Below are positions 13,652 to 20,290 of a stretch of DNA of 20,290 nt, one piece after another. The number at the start of each line of letters is the position of its first letter. Positions within the stretch are counted from its first letter, which is position 1. Location: the NCBI GenBank assembly GCA_050743625.1, contig JBOGED010000615.1, forward strand, positions 1 through 20,290, given 5' to 3'. Under the pieces are notes generated by a model. The model saw only the letters and a list, made by a program, of their open reading frames with translations, was not told the DNA's origin and searched no databases. Position numbers and translations under genes: made by a program. The DNA is from JBOGED01 sp050743625 (lineage in GTDB: Bacteria > Actinomycetota > Nitriliruptoria > Euzebyales > Egibacteraceae).

Positions 13652-15151
13652 ATGGCTGATCATGAGCAGGAGCGCTCGCGTCTCGAGGACCTCATCGCCG
13701 AGCGGCGGGCAAAGGCGGCGCGCTTGCGGGATGGCGGGGTCGACCCGTACCCGGTAGGGATCCGTGTCTCGGACACGCTGGCGGCGGTGCGCCAGCAGTG
13801 GGACGACCGCTTGGAGCCAGACGGGGCCAGCGGCCACCACGTCACGGTCGCGGGTCGCCTCGTCCTCCGGCGCGGCCACGGCAAGCTGGCGTTCCTCGTG
13901 CTTCGAGAGGGCGACGTCGAGCTGCAGGCGATCACCCAGCGCGACCTGCTCGGGGAAGAGGGGATGGCCGCCGTCGCCGACCTCGACATCGGCGACTGGG
14001 TCGCGGTCTCGGGCGAGATCGTGCGCAGCCGCCGGGGAGAGCTGTCCGTGCGGGCGGGCGCGGTCACGTTGCTTGGGAAGTCGTTGAGACCGCTGCCTGA
14101 CAAGTGGCATGGGGTACGCGACCTCGAGACGCGTTTCCGCCAGCGTTACGTCGATCTCGTGGTGAACCCGGAGACCCGGCGTGTGTTCGCGATCCGCGCT
14201 CGGGTGATCGCGGCGCTGCGCGCCGAGCTGGTCGAGCGAGGATATGTCGAGGTCGAGACTCCCCTCCTCCAGCCCATCCCGGGCGGCGGGCACGCCAAGC
14301 CGTTTCTCACCCACCACAACGCGCTCGACCTCGACCTCTACCTTCGCATCGCCCCGGAGCTCTATCTCAAGCGTCTCGTCGCCGGGGGCATGACGCGTGT
14401 GTTCGAGATCGGGCGGGCGTTCCGCAACGAGGGGTTGTCCCCGCGCCACAACCCCGAGTTCACGATCCTCGAGTCCTACGAGGCCTACGCGGACTACCGC
14501 GACGTGATGGACCTCGTCCAGGTGCTGGTGCAACGAGCGGCGCTCGAGTCCGTCGGTACCACCGAGCTGACGTACGGTGGGCGACTCGTCGACCTGGGCG
14601 GCCAGTGGCCGCGCCGCAAGATGCTCGACCTGGTGCGCGAGGCGACGGGGCAGGCGGATCTCGGCTACGACATGGACCTGCAGGACGCCCGTGCCCTCTG
14701 CAAAGAGCACGACGTGCCGATGGACCAGTCGTGGGGTGTGGGCAAGCTCATCCTCGAGCTGTACGAGAAGCTGGTCGAGCATCGCCTCTGGGATCCGACC
14801 ATCGTGATCGACTACCCGGTCGAGGTCTCTCCACTCGCCCGCCGGCACCGCGCCGAACCACACGTGACGGAGCGGTTCGAGGTGATCATCGCCGGGCGTG
14901 AGCTCGCCAACGCGTTCAGCGAGCTCACCGACCCCGACGACCAACGAGCCCGCCTAGAGGCGCAGGCGCGCGCCAAGGCTGCCGGCGACGAGGAGGCGAT
15001 GGTGGTCGACGAGGACTACCTGCGCGCCATGGAGTACGGGATGCCGCCCATGGGCGGCCTCGGCATCGGCGTCGACCGGCTCATCATGCTCCTCGCCGAC
15101 GTCCAGACCATCCGCGACGTCATCCTCTTCCCCACCCTCCGCCCGGAGTGA
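13652..15151 (+). CDS. lysS: Lysyl-tRNA synthetase, class II
   Basis: LysS charges tRNA-Lys with lysine. The 499-residue product has an N-terminal OB-fold anticodon-binding domain at about residues 60-150 and a class II catalytic core. Motif 1 is in ERGYVEVETPLLQPIPGG, motif 2 in FRNEGLSPRHNPEFTILESY, and motif 3 in GGLGIGVDRLIMLL near the C-terminus. The segment ELANAFSELTDP is typical of LysS. Length agrees with the bacterial family. The ATG at 13652 is preferred because the sequence upstream in frame is non-homologous and overlaps the peptidase gene. In actinobacteria lysS commonly lies just upstream of lsr2 and clpC; lsr2 is absent here and a toxin-antitoxin pair and extra ClpC N-domain genes occupy the interval. 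Confidence 0.96.
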   Translation: MADHEQERSRLEDLIAERRAKAARLRDGGVDPYPVGIRVSDTLAAVRQQWDDRLEPDGASGHHVTVAGRLVLRRGHGKLAFLVLREGDVELQAITQRDLLGEEGMAAVADLDIGDWVAVSGEIVRSRRGELSVRAGAVTLLGKSLRPLPDKWHGVRDLETRFRQRYVDLVVNPETRRVFAIRARVIAALRAELVERGYVEVETPLLQPIPGGGHAKPFLTHHNALDLDLYLRIAPELYLKRLVAGGMTRVFEIGRAFRNEGLSPRHNPEFTILESYEAYADYRDVMDLVQVLVQRAALESVGTTELTYGGRLVDLGGQWPRRKMLDLVREATGQADLGYDMDLQDARALCKEHDVPMDQSWGVGKLILELYEKLVEHRLWDPTIVIDYPVEVSPLARRHRAEPHVTERFEVIIAGRELANAFSELTDPDDQRARLEAQARAKAAGDEEAMVVDEDYLRAMEYGMPPMGGLGIGVDRLIMLLADVQTIRDVILFPTLRPE

Positions 15152-15340
15152 TGCCTGCGCAGGGCACCTCGGCGAGAATGGGCGGTCATGCAGGAGTTTC
15201 TCAGCGAGGTCAGGGAGTTGGCTGCGTGGCTCACCCGCCGACCGCATCGCCAACAGACGGAGCTCGCGGTCCCCGTCGAATGCGTCGACCTCATCCTCCG
15301 CTTCACGGACGCCCGAGGAGCGACGTCGGAGACGGGTGCC

Positions 15341-15562
15341 ATGATGCGCCCCACGGTGAACCTTGATGACGCCCTACTCCGAGATGCCCAAGCCACGCTG
15401 AAGACCAGCGGTGTCACGGCCACGGTGAACGCCGCGCTTGCCGCTGTCGTCCGCCAATCTCGGCTCGCCGCGTTCGACGTGCGGTTGTTCGACATCACGG
15501 ATGACGACATCTCCGAGGCTCGGCGCGAGCGAAAGCCAATGGACACTGACGAGGTCGTATGA
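15341..15562 (+). CDS. VapB-type antitoxin
   Basis: The 73-residue product begins MMRPTVNLDDALLRDAQ, the ribbon-helix-helix DNA-binding pattern of VapB antitoxins. A helix (VTATVNAALAAVVRQSRLAAF) follows, then an acidic C-terminal tail that would wrap the PIN toxin. GGAG lies 9 nt before the ATG at 15341. The frame stays open upstream to another ATG at 15188, which would add 51 residues of unknown type (starting MQEFLSEVREL). That longer form is possible, because a weak -10-like GAGAAT precedes it, but it is not needed for the fold. The stop overlaps the toxin start (ATGA), as usual for such pairs. It would bind its own promoter, probably in the 15152-15187 gap or just before 15341. Confidence 0.75.
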   Translation: MMRPTVNLDDALLRDAQATLKTSGVTATVNAALAAVVRQSRLAAFDVRLFDITDDDISEARRERKPMDTDEVV

Positions 15563-16018
15563 CGACGATCTCTTCCGGCGGAGGTCACGCTCTGGCGCCG
15601 CTACCCGAGCCTCATCTCGCGGACAGTACGGTGTGGAGCAAGGTCCGCGGTCATCCTGACCTGGCGGCGTGGTTCAACGCTGAGGCGCGTGCCCTGCGCG
15701 TATGGGTTTGCGAGGTCATCGCGCTCGAGCTTCTTCGCGGCGCGCGGAACCCCGCCGCGTTCACCGCGCAGGCTAGCCTCCTCGACCTGCTCCCTTTCAT
15801 GTCCCATCACCGCAGCCCAGTGGCGCAGGGCTCGCGAGGTTCAGGCACTTCTCGCAAAGAATGGGTGGCATCGGGGTGTCCCACCCGCAGACCTGCTGAT
15901 CGCCGCCGCGGAGTCCGCGAGTGTTCCCGTGCTGCACTATGACCATGACTACGAGCTCATCGCCAAGGTCTCTGGTCAACCCGTCAGGTGGTTCCTGCCG
16001 GCAGGGACCGTGCCCTAA
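15559..16018 (+). pseudogene. VapC-type PIN-domain toxin, frameshifted
   Basis: Two overlapping frames together make a full PIN-domain ribonuclease. The first supplies LADSTVWSKV (first catalytic aspartate) and VCEVIALELLRGAR (catalytic glutamate), and runs to LLDLLPFM. The second continues with PITAAQWRRAREVQALLAKNGWHRG, then PPADLLIAAAE and VLHYDHDYELIA (third and fourth acidic positions). Removing one base near 15802 (ATGTCCC to ATGCCC) would join them as LLPFMPITAAQW. All catalytic acids survive, so the break is recent or a sequencing error. The first frame, read as is, ends at 15942 with a nonsense tail. The first 20 residues before the PIN motif are longer than usual. The start overlaps the antitoxin stop. 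If truly broken, the toxin is inactive and the antitoxin an orphan. Confidence 0.75.
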
Positions 16019-16079
16019 CCCATTGCGCGTCGGGGCCCGGCCTCAGCACATCCACGAATCACTCGCCCTCTATGCGCAC

Positions 16080-16085
16080 TACAGT
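16080..16085 (+). promoter_or_regulatory. Putative -10 box of the ClpC N-domain gene
   Basis: TACAGT ends 33 nt before the GTG start at 16118. clpC itself has the same hexamer ending 32 nt before its ATG, so the two genes appear to have matched promoter and leader lengths. The surrounding 97-nt gap contains no other feature I could support. Confidence 0.4.
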
Positions 16086-16117
16086 GGCCTGACGCCGTCG
16101 GGGAACGGGAGTAGCTG

Positions 16118-17011
16118 GTGCTCGAGAGGTTCACTGATCGGGCTCGCCGGGTGATCGTGCTCGCCCAAGAGGAGGCCCGCCGACTCGATCACGCCTACAT
16201 CGGCACGGAGCACATCCTGCTCGGGTTGGTCGGTGAGGGCGAAGGTGTCGCGACGCAGGCTTTGGTCAGCTCTGGGGTCAGCGTGGAGGCGGTGCGCCGG
16301 CAGGTCGAGTCGATCATTGGAAGGGGCCCAGAGCCTCCGACTGGCGACATCCCGTTCACTCCACGCGCGAAGAAGGTCTTGGAGCTCTCGCTGCGTGAGG
16401 CCCACCAACTCGGCCATCACCATATCGACACCGAGCACATCCTGTTCGGGCTCCTGCGCGAGGGCCAGGGAGTCGCCGCCCAGGTGCTCCAAGGACTGGG
16501 CGGTGACCTCAGCCGGGTCCGCCGGCAGCTTGTCCGCCTGCTCACCGGTTCCCCCACGACCGAGGCGGTCACCCGGCCTGTTCCTGTGCTGGAGCGCCTG
16601 ACGGAGGAGGCACTGACGGGGCTTGTCGCCGCTCGAGGGCTGTCCCAGCGGCTCGGGCTGGAAAGCGTCGAGGCCGGGGCCTTATTCGTCGGGTTGCTCT
16701 CCGTAGGCGAGGGCTCCGCCGCGCGGGTGCTCACCTCGGTGGTACCCGTGGACCGGCTTGAGGTGGCGCTGGGTGACCTGACCGACGAGGCCGTTTCGAG
16801 CGACGCGCCGCCGTTGCCGCTCAGCGAGAGCGCCCGTCGCCTGTTGGCGCTGGTCGCGGCGAACGTGACGGGTGCGATCGGTACCGGCCACATCGCCGCG
16901 GCGCTGTTGATGGACGACGCGGTCGCGGCGCTGCTTCGCGCGGCCGACGGCAGTGTGACGAAGGCGCGACATGAATCCCGGCGGCTTCACGAGGCCGGTG
17001 GCCTGCCATGA
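16118..17011 (+). CDS. Free-standing ClpC N-terminal-domain protein (four Clp repeats, no ATPase)
   Basis: The first 146 residues match the N-domain of the downstream ClpC almost motif for motif: ERFTDRARR, YIGTEHILLGL, GDIPFTPRAKKVLELSLREA and a second TEHILFGLLREGQGVAAQVL. A second, more diverged pair of Clp repeats fills residues 155-295 (LERLTEEALTGLVAARG, then LPLSESARRLLALVAAN). There is no Walker motif, so it cannot unfold proteins. ClpC N-domains bind adaptors, substrates and phospho-arginine, so a lone copy could be an adaptor, a decoy or a titrating regulator. F80 and K85, contacts for cyclomarin-type inhibitors in mycobacterial ClpC1, are conserved at the same numbering, while F2 is leucine. 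The closest known idea is mycobacterial ClpC2. The GTG start has GGGAG 6 nt upstream. It lies 27 nt before the next Clp copy. Confidence 0.85.
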   Translation: MLERFTDRARRVIVLAQEEARRLDHAYIGTEHILLGLVGEGEGVATQALVSSGVSVEAVRRQVESIIGRGPEPPTGDIPFTPRAKKVLELSLREAHQLGHHHIDTEHILFGLLREGQGVAAQVLQGLGGDLSRVRRQLVRLLTGSPTTEAVTRPVPVLERLTEEALTGLVAARGLSQRLGLESVEAGALFVGLLSVGEGSAARVLTSVVPVDRLEVALGDLTDEAVSSDAPPLPLSESARRLLALVAANVTGAIGTGHIAAALLMDDAVAALLRAADGSVTKARHESRRLHEAGGLP

Positions 17012-17038
17012 TAAGCCCGTAAGATCCGGGAGGAGACC

Positions 17039-17380
17039 GTGTTCGAGCGGTTCAGCGATGCCAGCCGCCGGGTCGTGGTGCTCGCCCAGGACGAGGCGCG
17101 ATGGCTCGATCACGACCACGTCGGGACCGAGCATCTGTTGCTCGGCGTGTTGGACGAGGGTGAGAGCGAGGTGGCGCGGCTCCTCTACGACCTGGGGATC
17201 ACGGACGACGCGATGCGCAGGGTTATCGTGGACGTCATCGGCCTGGGGGATGGGTCCGCGGGCGACGACATCGCGTTCAGCCCGCTCTGCCGGCGTCTCG
17301 CTGTTGCTGCACACGGCTGGCGCGGACCCCGCACTGCTCCGAAAGCTGACCAGGACGGATGGTGGCAGGGCCGAGGGTAA
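17039..17380 (+). CDS. Short degenerate ClpC N-domain copy
   Basis: The 113-residue product begins at a GTG with GGGAGGAG upstream and reads FERFSDASRRVVVLAQDEARWLDHDHVGTEHLLLGVLDEG, clearly a Clp N repeat. It then reaches DIAFSPLCRR, the start of the second repeat. From about residue 93 the homology stops. The last 20 residues look random, and a neighbouring frame gives LLLHTAGADPALLRKL, which resembles the end of a Clp repeat. An internal deletion with a frameshift therefore probably truncated a once complete two-repeat domain. It may still fold as a half-domain, or may be decaying. It is the middle of three Clp N copies in a row and probably arose by duplication of the clpC 5' region. Confidence 0.65.
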   Translation: MFERFSDASRRVVVLAQDEARWLDHDHVGTEHLLLGVLDEGESEVARLLYDLGITDDAMRRVIVDVIGLGDGSAGDDIAFSPLCRRLAVAAHGWRGPRTAPKADQDGWWQGRG

Positions 17381-17393
17381 GGCGCTAAGCTGA

Positions 17394-17622
17394 CCGACTC
17401 GCGCCTGGAGGGGTCGTGCGGACGAGTACGGCCCTCCCCGTCTCCGGGTGCGCCCCGCGCTGAGGCTGGAGTTCGGCGTAACGAGTACCGCTCCTGACTT
17501 CGTTCACCACGGAGTGGATAAAGAATTCGGGTCTGGAGAGACCTGAGACCGAAACTCTGCCCGCCGGTGGAGACGGGCCCGGTGCTACAGTTTTGGCTAG
17601 GCACCCGAGTAGGGGGCAGCGA
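17394..17622 (+). other. Intergenic region upstream of clpC
   Basis: This 229-nt gap carries no convincing gene. It contains the clpC promoter candidate near its right end and short inverted repeats such as GGAGGG/CCCTCC (17407-17437) and GGTCT/AGACC (about 17531-17544). I looked for a CIRCE element, an HspR-type inverted repeat and a ClgR-like CGC-N5-GCG site and found no acceptable match. Confidence 0.5.
17583..17591 (+). promoter_or_regulatory. Putative extended -10 promoter of clpC
   Basis: TGCTACAGT is identical to the nonamer upstream of ftsH and fits an extended -10 element. It ends 32 nt before the clpC ATG, predicting a leader of about 25 nt that contains AGGGGG as ribosome binding site. 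Confidence 0.45.
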
Positions 17623-20133
17623 ATGTTCGAGAGGTTCACCGACCGGGCCCGCCGTGTTGTTGTGCTCGCGCAAGAAGAAGCGCGGATGCTCAACCACAAC
17701 TACATCGGCACAGAGCACATCTTGCTCGGCTTGATCCATGAGGGCGAGGGCGTCGCGGCGAAGGCGCTCGAGTCCCTTGGGATCTCGCTGGAGGGCGTGC
17801 GCGAGCAGGTCCAGGAGATTATCGGGCAAGGCCAGACCGCACCGGCTGGTCATATCCCGTTCACTCCACGCGCGAAGAAGGTCCTGGAGCTGTCGCTCCG
17901 TGAGGCCCTGCAGCTGGGCCACAACTACATCGGCACGGAGCACATCCTGCTCGGGCTGATCCGGGAGGGTGAGGGCGTTGCCGCCCAGGTCCTCCAGAAG
18001 CTTGGCGCTGACCTCAACCGGGTCCGCCAGCAGGTCATCCAGCTCTTGTCGGGCTACTCCACCAGCGAGTCGGGCGCGGCCGGCGGGAAGGCCAGCGTGT
18101 CGGGCGGACCGGGTGACGACCCCAAGGGCTCACCCGTGCTCGACCAGTTCGGGCGCAACCTCACCCAGCTCGCCCGCGAAGGCAAGCTCGACCCCGTCAT
18201 CGGCCGGCAGCGAGAGCTAGAGCGGGTGATGCAGGTCCTGTCCCGCCGCACCAAGAACAACCCGGTGCTGATCGGCGAACCCGGCGTCGGCAAGACGGCG
18301 ATCGTCGAGGGCCTTGCCCAGATGATCACCTCGGGCACGATCCCCGAGACGCTGAGGGATAAGCAGCTGTACACGCTGGACCTCGGCGCCTTGGTGGCGG
18401 GCAGCCGGTACCGCGGTGACTTCGAGGAGCGCCTGAAGAAGGTGCTCAAGGAGATCACCACCCGAGGCGACATCATCCTGTTCATCGACGAGCTGCATAC
18501 GCTCGTCGGCGCGGGTGCCGCGGAGGGCGCGATCGACGCGGCCAGCATCCTCAAGCCGATGCTTGCCCGCGGTGAGCTGCAGACGATCGGTGCCACCACG
18601 ATCGACGAGTACCGCAAGCACCTCGAGAAGGACGCGGCGTTGGAGCGGCGCTTCCAGCCGATCCGCGTGGAGGAGCCGACGGTCGCGCACACGATCGAGA
18701 TCCTCAAGGGGCTTCGCGACCGCTACGAGGCGCACCACCGCGTGACCATCACCGACGACGCGTTGGTCGCCGCCGGCAACTTGGCCGACCGCTACATCTC
18801 CGACCGGTTCCTGCCGGACAAGGCGATCGACCTGATCGACGAGGCCGGGTCACGCCTGCGTATCCGCCGGCTCACCGCACCACCGGACCTCAAGGATCTC
18901 GAAGAGGAGGCCGGCCGGATCCGCCGGCTCAAAGAGTCCGCGATCGACGAGCAGGACTTCGAGAAGGCCGCACGGCTGCGCGACGAGGAGAAGCGCGTCC
19001 TCGAGCGCAAGGCGGCGCGCGAGCGCGAGTGGAAATCCGACGGGCTGGATACCGTCCTCACCTTGGACGAGGAGGACATCGCGGAGGTGCTGTCCAACTG
19101 GACTGGCATCCCGGTGTTCAAGCTGACCGAGGAGGAGACCGCCAAGCTGCTGCGGATGGAATCCGAGCTTCACCGGCGCATCGTCGGCCAGAGCGAGGCT
19201 GTCCAGGTCGTCTCCAAGTCGATCCGCCGCACCCGCTCTGGACTGAAGGACCCGAAGCGGCCGTCCGGCTCGTTCATCTTCCTCGGGCCCTCGGGCGTCG
19301 GGAAGACCGAGCTGGCGAAGACGCTCGCCGAGTTCCTGTTCGGTGACGAGGACGCGCTCATCCACCTCGACATGTCGGAGTACATGGAGAAGCACACCGT
19401 GTCCCGGCTGATCGGATCCCCGCCCGGTTACGTCGGGTATGAGGAGGGCGGCCAGCTCACCGAGGCGGTCCGTAGGCGCCCGTTCTCCGTCGTGCTGTTC
19501 GACGAGGTCGAGAAAGCCCACCCCGACGTGTTCAACGCGCTCCTCCAAATCCTGGAGGACGGCCGGCTCACCGACGCCCAAGGGAAGCAGGTCGACTTCA
19601 AGAACACCGTGCTGATCATGACCTCCAACCTTGGCACCCGGAACCTCGGCGCCCAGGCGATGGGGTTCGCCGCCAAGAACGACGAGCGTGACACCTACGC
19701 TCGGATGAAGGAGACCGTCAACGAGGAGCTGAAGCGCCACTTCCGGCCGGAGTTCCTCAACCGGATCGACGAGGTGATCGTCTTCCACCAGCTCACCCGT
19801 GAGCAGGTGAAGTCCATCGTCGACCTGATGATGAAGCGGATCCAGGAGCAGCTGAGGTCCAAGGCGCTCGAGCTTGAGCTGACCGAGGACGCGAAGTCCT
19901 GGCTGGCCGAGAAGGGCTACGACCCACAGCTCGGCGCCCGCCCGCTCCGCCGGACGATCCAGCGCGAGATCGAGGACCCACTGTCGGAGAAGATCCTCTG
20001 GGGCGCTTTCAGCGCCGGTCAGGTGATCGTCGCCGACGTCGAGGACGACGAGATCGTCTTCCGGACCATCGACTCCCCGACCGAGGTCCCGCCGATCGAG
20101 ATGGCCGGCACGGGCGGCGAGGACCGCGGTTAG
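17623..20133 (+). CDS. clpC: ATP-dependent Clp protease ATP-binding subunit ClpC
   Basis: ClpC is the hexameric AAA+ unfoldase that feeds substrates to ClpP. The 836-residue product has two N-domain repeats (residues 1-146, with F2, F80 and K85). A linker of about 30 residues follows, then the first AAA module with Walker A GEPGVGKT at 218-225 and Walker B ILFIDE. A middle domain with a UVR-like coiled segment lies at about 427-460. The second AAA module has Walker A GPSGVGKT at 555-562 and VVLFDEVEKAH. The C-terminal D2-small domain carries LGARPLRRTIQREIEDPL. The segment AMGF probably provides the ClpP-docking loop. The ATG at 17623 gives the universal MFERFTDRARR start and has AGGGGG 6 nt upstream; an in-frame start at 17593 is less likely. 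Two partial Clp N copies precede it. Confidence 0.97.
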   Translation: MFERFTDRARRVVVLAQEEARMLNHNYIGTEHILLGLIHEGEGVAAKALESLGISLEGVREQVQEIIGQGQTAPAGHIPFTPRAKKVLELSLREALQLGHNYIGTEHILLGLIREGEGVAAQVLQKLGADLNRVRQQVIQLLSGYSTSESGAAGGKASVSGGPGDDPKGSPVLDQFGRNLTQLAREGKLDPVIGRQRELERVMQVLSRRTKNNPVLIGEPGVGKTAIVEGLAQMITSGTIPETLRDKQLYTLDLGALVAGSRYRGDFEERLKKVLKEITTRGDIILFIDELHTLVGAGAAEGAIDAASILKPMLARGELQTIGATTIDEYRKHLEKDAALERRFQPIRVEEPTVAHTIEILKGLRDRYEAHHRVTITDDALVAAGNLADRYISDRFLPDKAIDLIDEAGSRLRIRRLTAPPDLKDLEEEAGRIRRLKESAIDEQDFEKAARLRDEEKRVLERKAAREREWKSDGLDTVLTLDEEDIAEVLSNWTGIPVFKLTEEETAKLLRMESELHRRIVGQSEAVQVVSKSIRRTRSGLKDPKRPSGSFIFLGPSGVGKTELAKTLAEFLFGDEDALIHLDMSEYMEKHTVSRLIGSPPGYVGYEEGGQLTEAVRRRPFSVVLFDEVEKAHPDVFNALLQILEDGRLTDAQGKQVDFKNTVLIMTSNLGTRNLGAQAMGFAAKNDERDTYARMKETVNEELKRHFRPEFLNRIDEVIVFHQLTREQVKSIVDLMMKRIQEQLRSKALELELTEDAKSWLAEKGYDPQLGARPLRRTIQREIEDPLSEKILWGAFSAGQVIVADVEDDEIVFRTIDSPTEVPPIEMAGTGGEDRG

Positions 20134-20186
20134 CCACGGATGCGTTGAAGTAGAGGACCTGGGGAGACAGCCCCCCGCTGGCAGCA

Positions 20187-20220
20187 CATGGCCATCCGGC
20201 GCCAAGAGCCGGTGGCCATG
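20187..20220 (+). terminator. Hairpin 54 nt after clpC
   Basis: CATGGCCA plus CCGGC pair with GCCGG plus TGGCCATG, giving a 13-bp stem with one bulged T and a 7-nt loop. No T-run follows, so it would be a non-canonical terminator of the kind common in high-GC bacteria, or an mRNA-end stabiliser. Confidence 0.5.
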
Positions 20221-20245
20221 GGGTGGTGGGGCACATCACCCCGGC

Positions 20246-20268
20246 GACCGCGGACGTAGTCCGCGGTC
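20246..20268 (+). terminator. Second hairpin after clpC
   Basis: GACCGCGGAC and its exact reverse complement flank the 3-nt loop GTA, a perfect 10-bp stem. No T-run follows. Together with the preceding hairpin it may form a tandem terminator, possibly acting on both strands. Confidence 0.45.
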
Positions 20269-20290
20269 AATGTGGGGCCCGGTGCGCCAA

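Larger units (their letters stand above)
20134..20290. other. Region downstream of clpC to the window end
   Basis: These 157 nt hold two strong hairpins (20187-20220 and 20246-20268), listed separately, and no convincing coding sequence. A short imperfect repeat GGGGTGGTG/CATCACCCC lies between them. The clpC transcript probably ends here. Confidence 0.5.

Noticed and set aside
13046..14944. Minus-strand open frame of 632 codons opposite the peptidase gene and lysS
   Set aside because: It spans two clearly identified plus-strand genes and has low-complexity, motif-free content.
17394..17622. Heat-shock operators (CIRCE, HspR-type repeat, ClgR-like site) before clpC
   Set aside because: No sequence in the gap matched these closely enough to report.

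Overview
The window is high-GC bacterial DNA with a gene order typical of Actinomycetota: hpt-ftsH-folE-folP-folB-folK, then a DUF2520 Rossmann protein-panC-panD-nadC-coaX, then lysS and clpC. A WhiB-family Fe-S protein supports the phylum, since these proteins are confined to actinobacteria and their phages. Genus and order cannot be fixed from the sequence. No rRNA, tRNA, CRISPR array or transposase was recognised.

Layout. (1) 51-4672, plus strand: purine salvage (hpt), the membrane protease ftsH, and the first two folate genes (folE, folP). (2) 4673-7259: an accessory insertion that splits the folate operon between folP and folB. On the minus strand it holds a 3' remnant of an enoyl-ACP reductase gene, abutting a broken radical SAM gene with an unusual cysteine spacing, and a whiB-like gene. 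Diverging from whiB on the plus strand is an XRE/TPR-type regulator that now leads directly into folB. (3) 7265-11375, plus: folB, folK, the DUF2520 oxidoreductase-like gene, panC, panD and nadC, mostly with overlapping or nearly touching ends. (4) 11422-15151, plus: coaX, a gene for a putative lipoprotein zinc peptidase coupled to it, and lysS. (5) 15154-16018: a VapBC-type toxin-antitoxin pair whose PIN toxin gene carries a frameshift. (6) 16118-20133: three consecutive ClpC N-terminal-domain copies. The first is a free-standing four-repeat protein, the second a short degenerate copy, and the third true full-length clpC.

The core genes supply tetrahydrofolate, pantothenate/CoA and NAD precursors. 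Folate links to pantothenate through the methylene-THF used by PanB, which is not in the window. PanD and PanC make beta-alanine and join it to pantoate, and CoaX phosphorylates the product. FtsH and ClpC are the two proteolysis machines. The most interesting material is the radical SAM/WhiB/XRE insertion, the free-standing ClpC N-domain proteins upstream of clpC (a possible ClpC2-like decoy or adaptor sink), and a pair of related long palindromes between folK and the DUF2520 gene.
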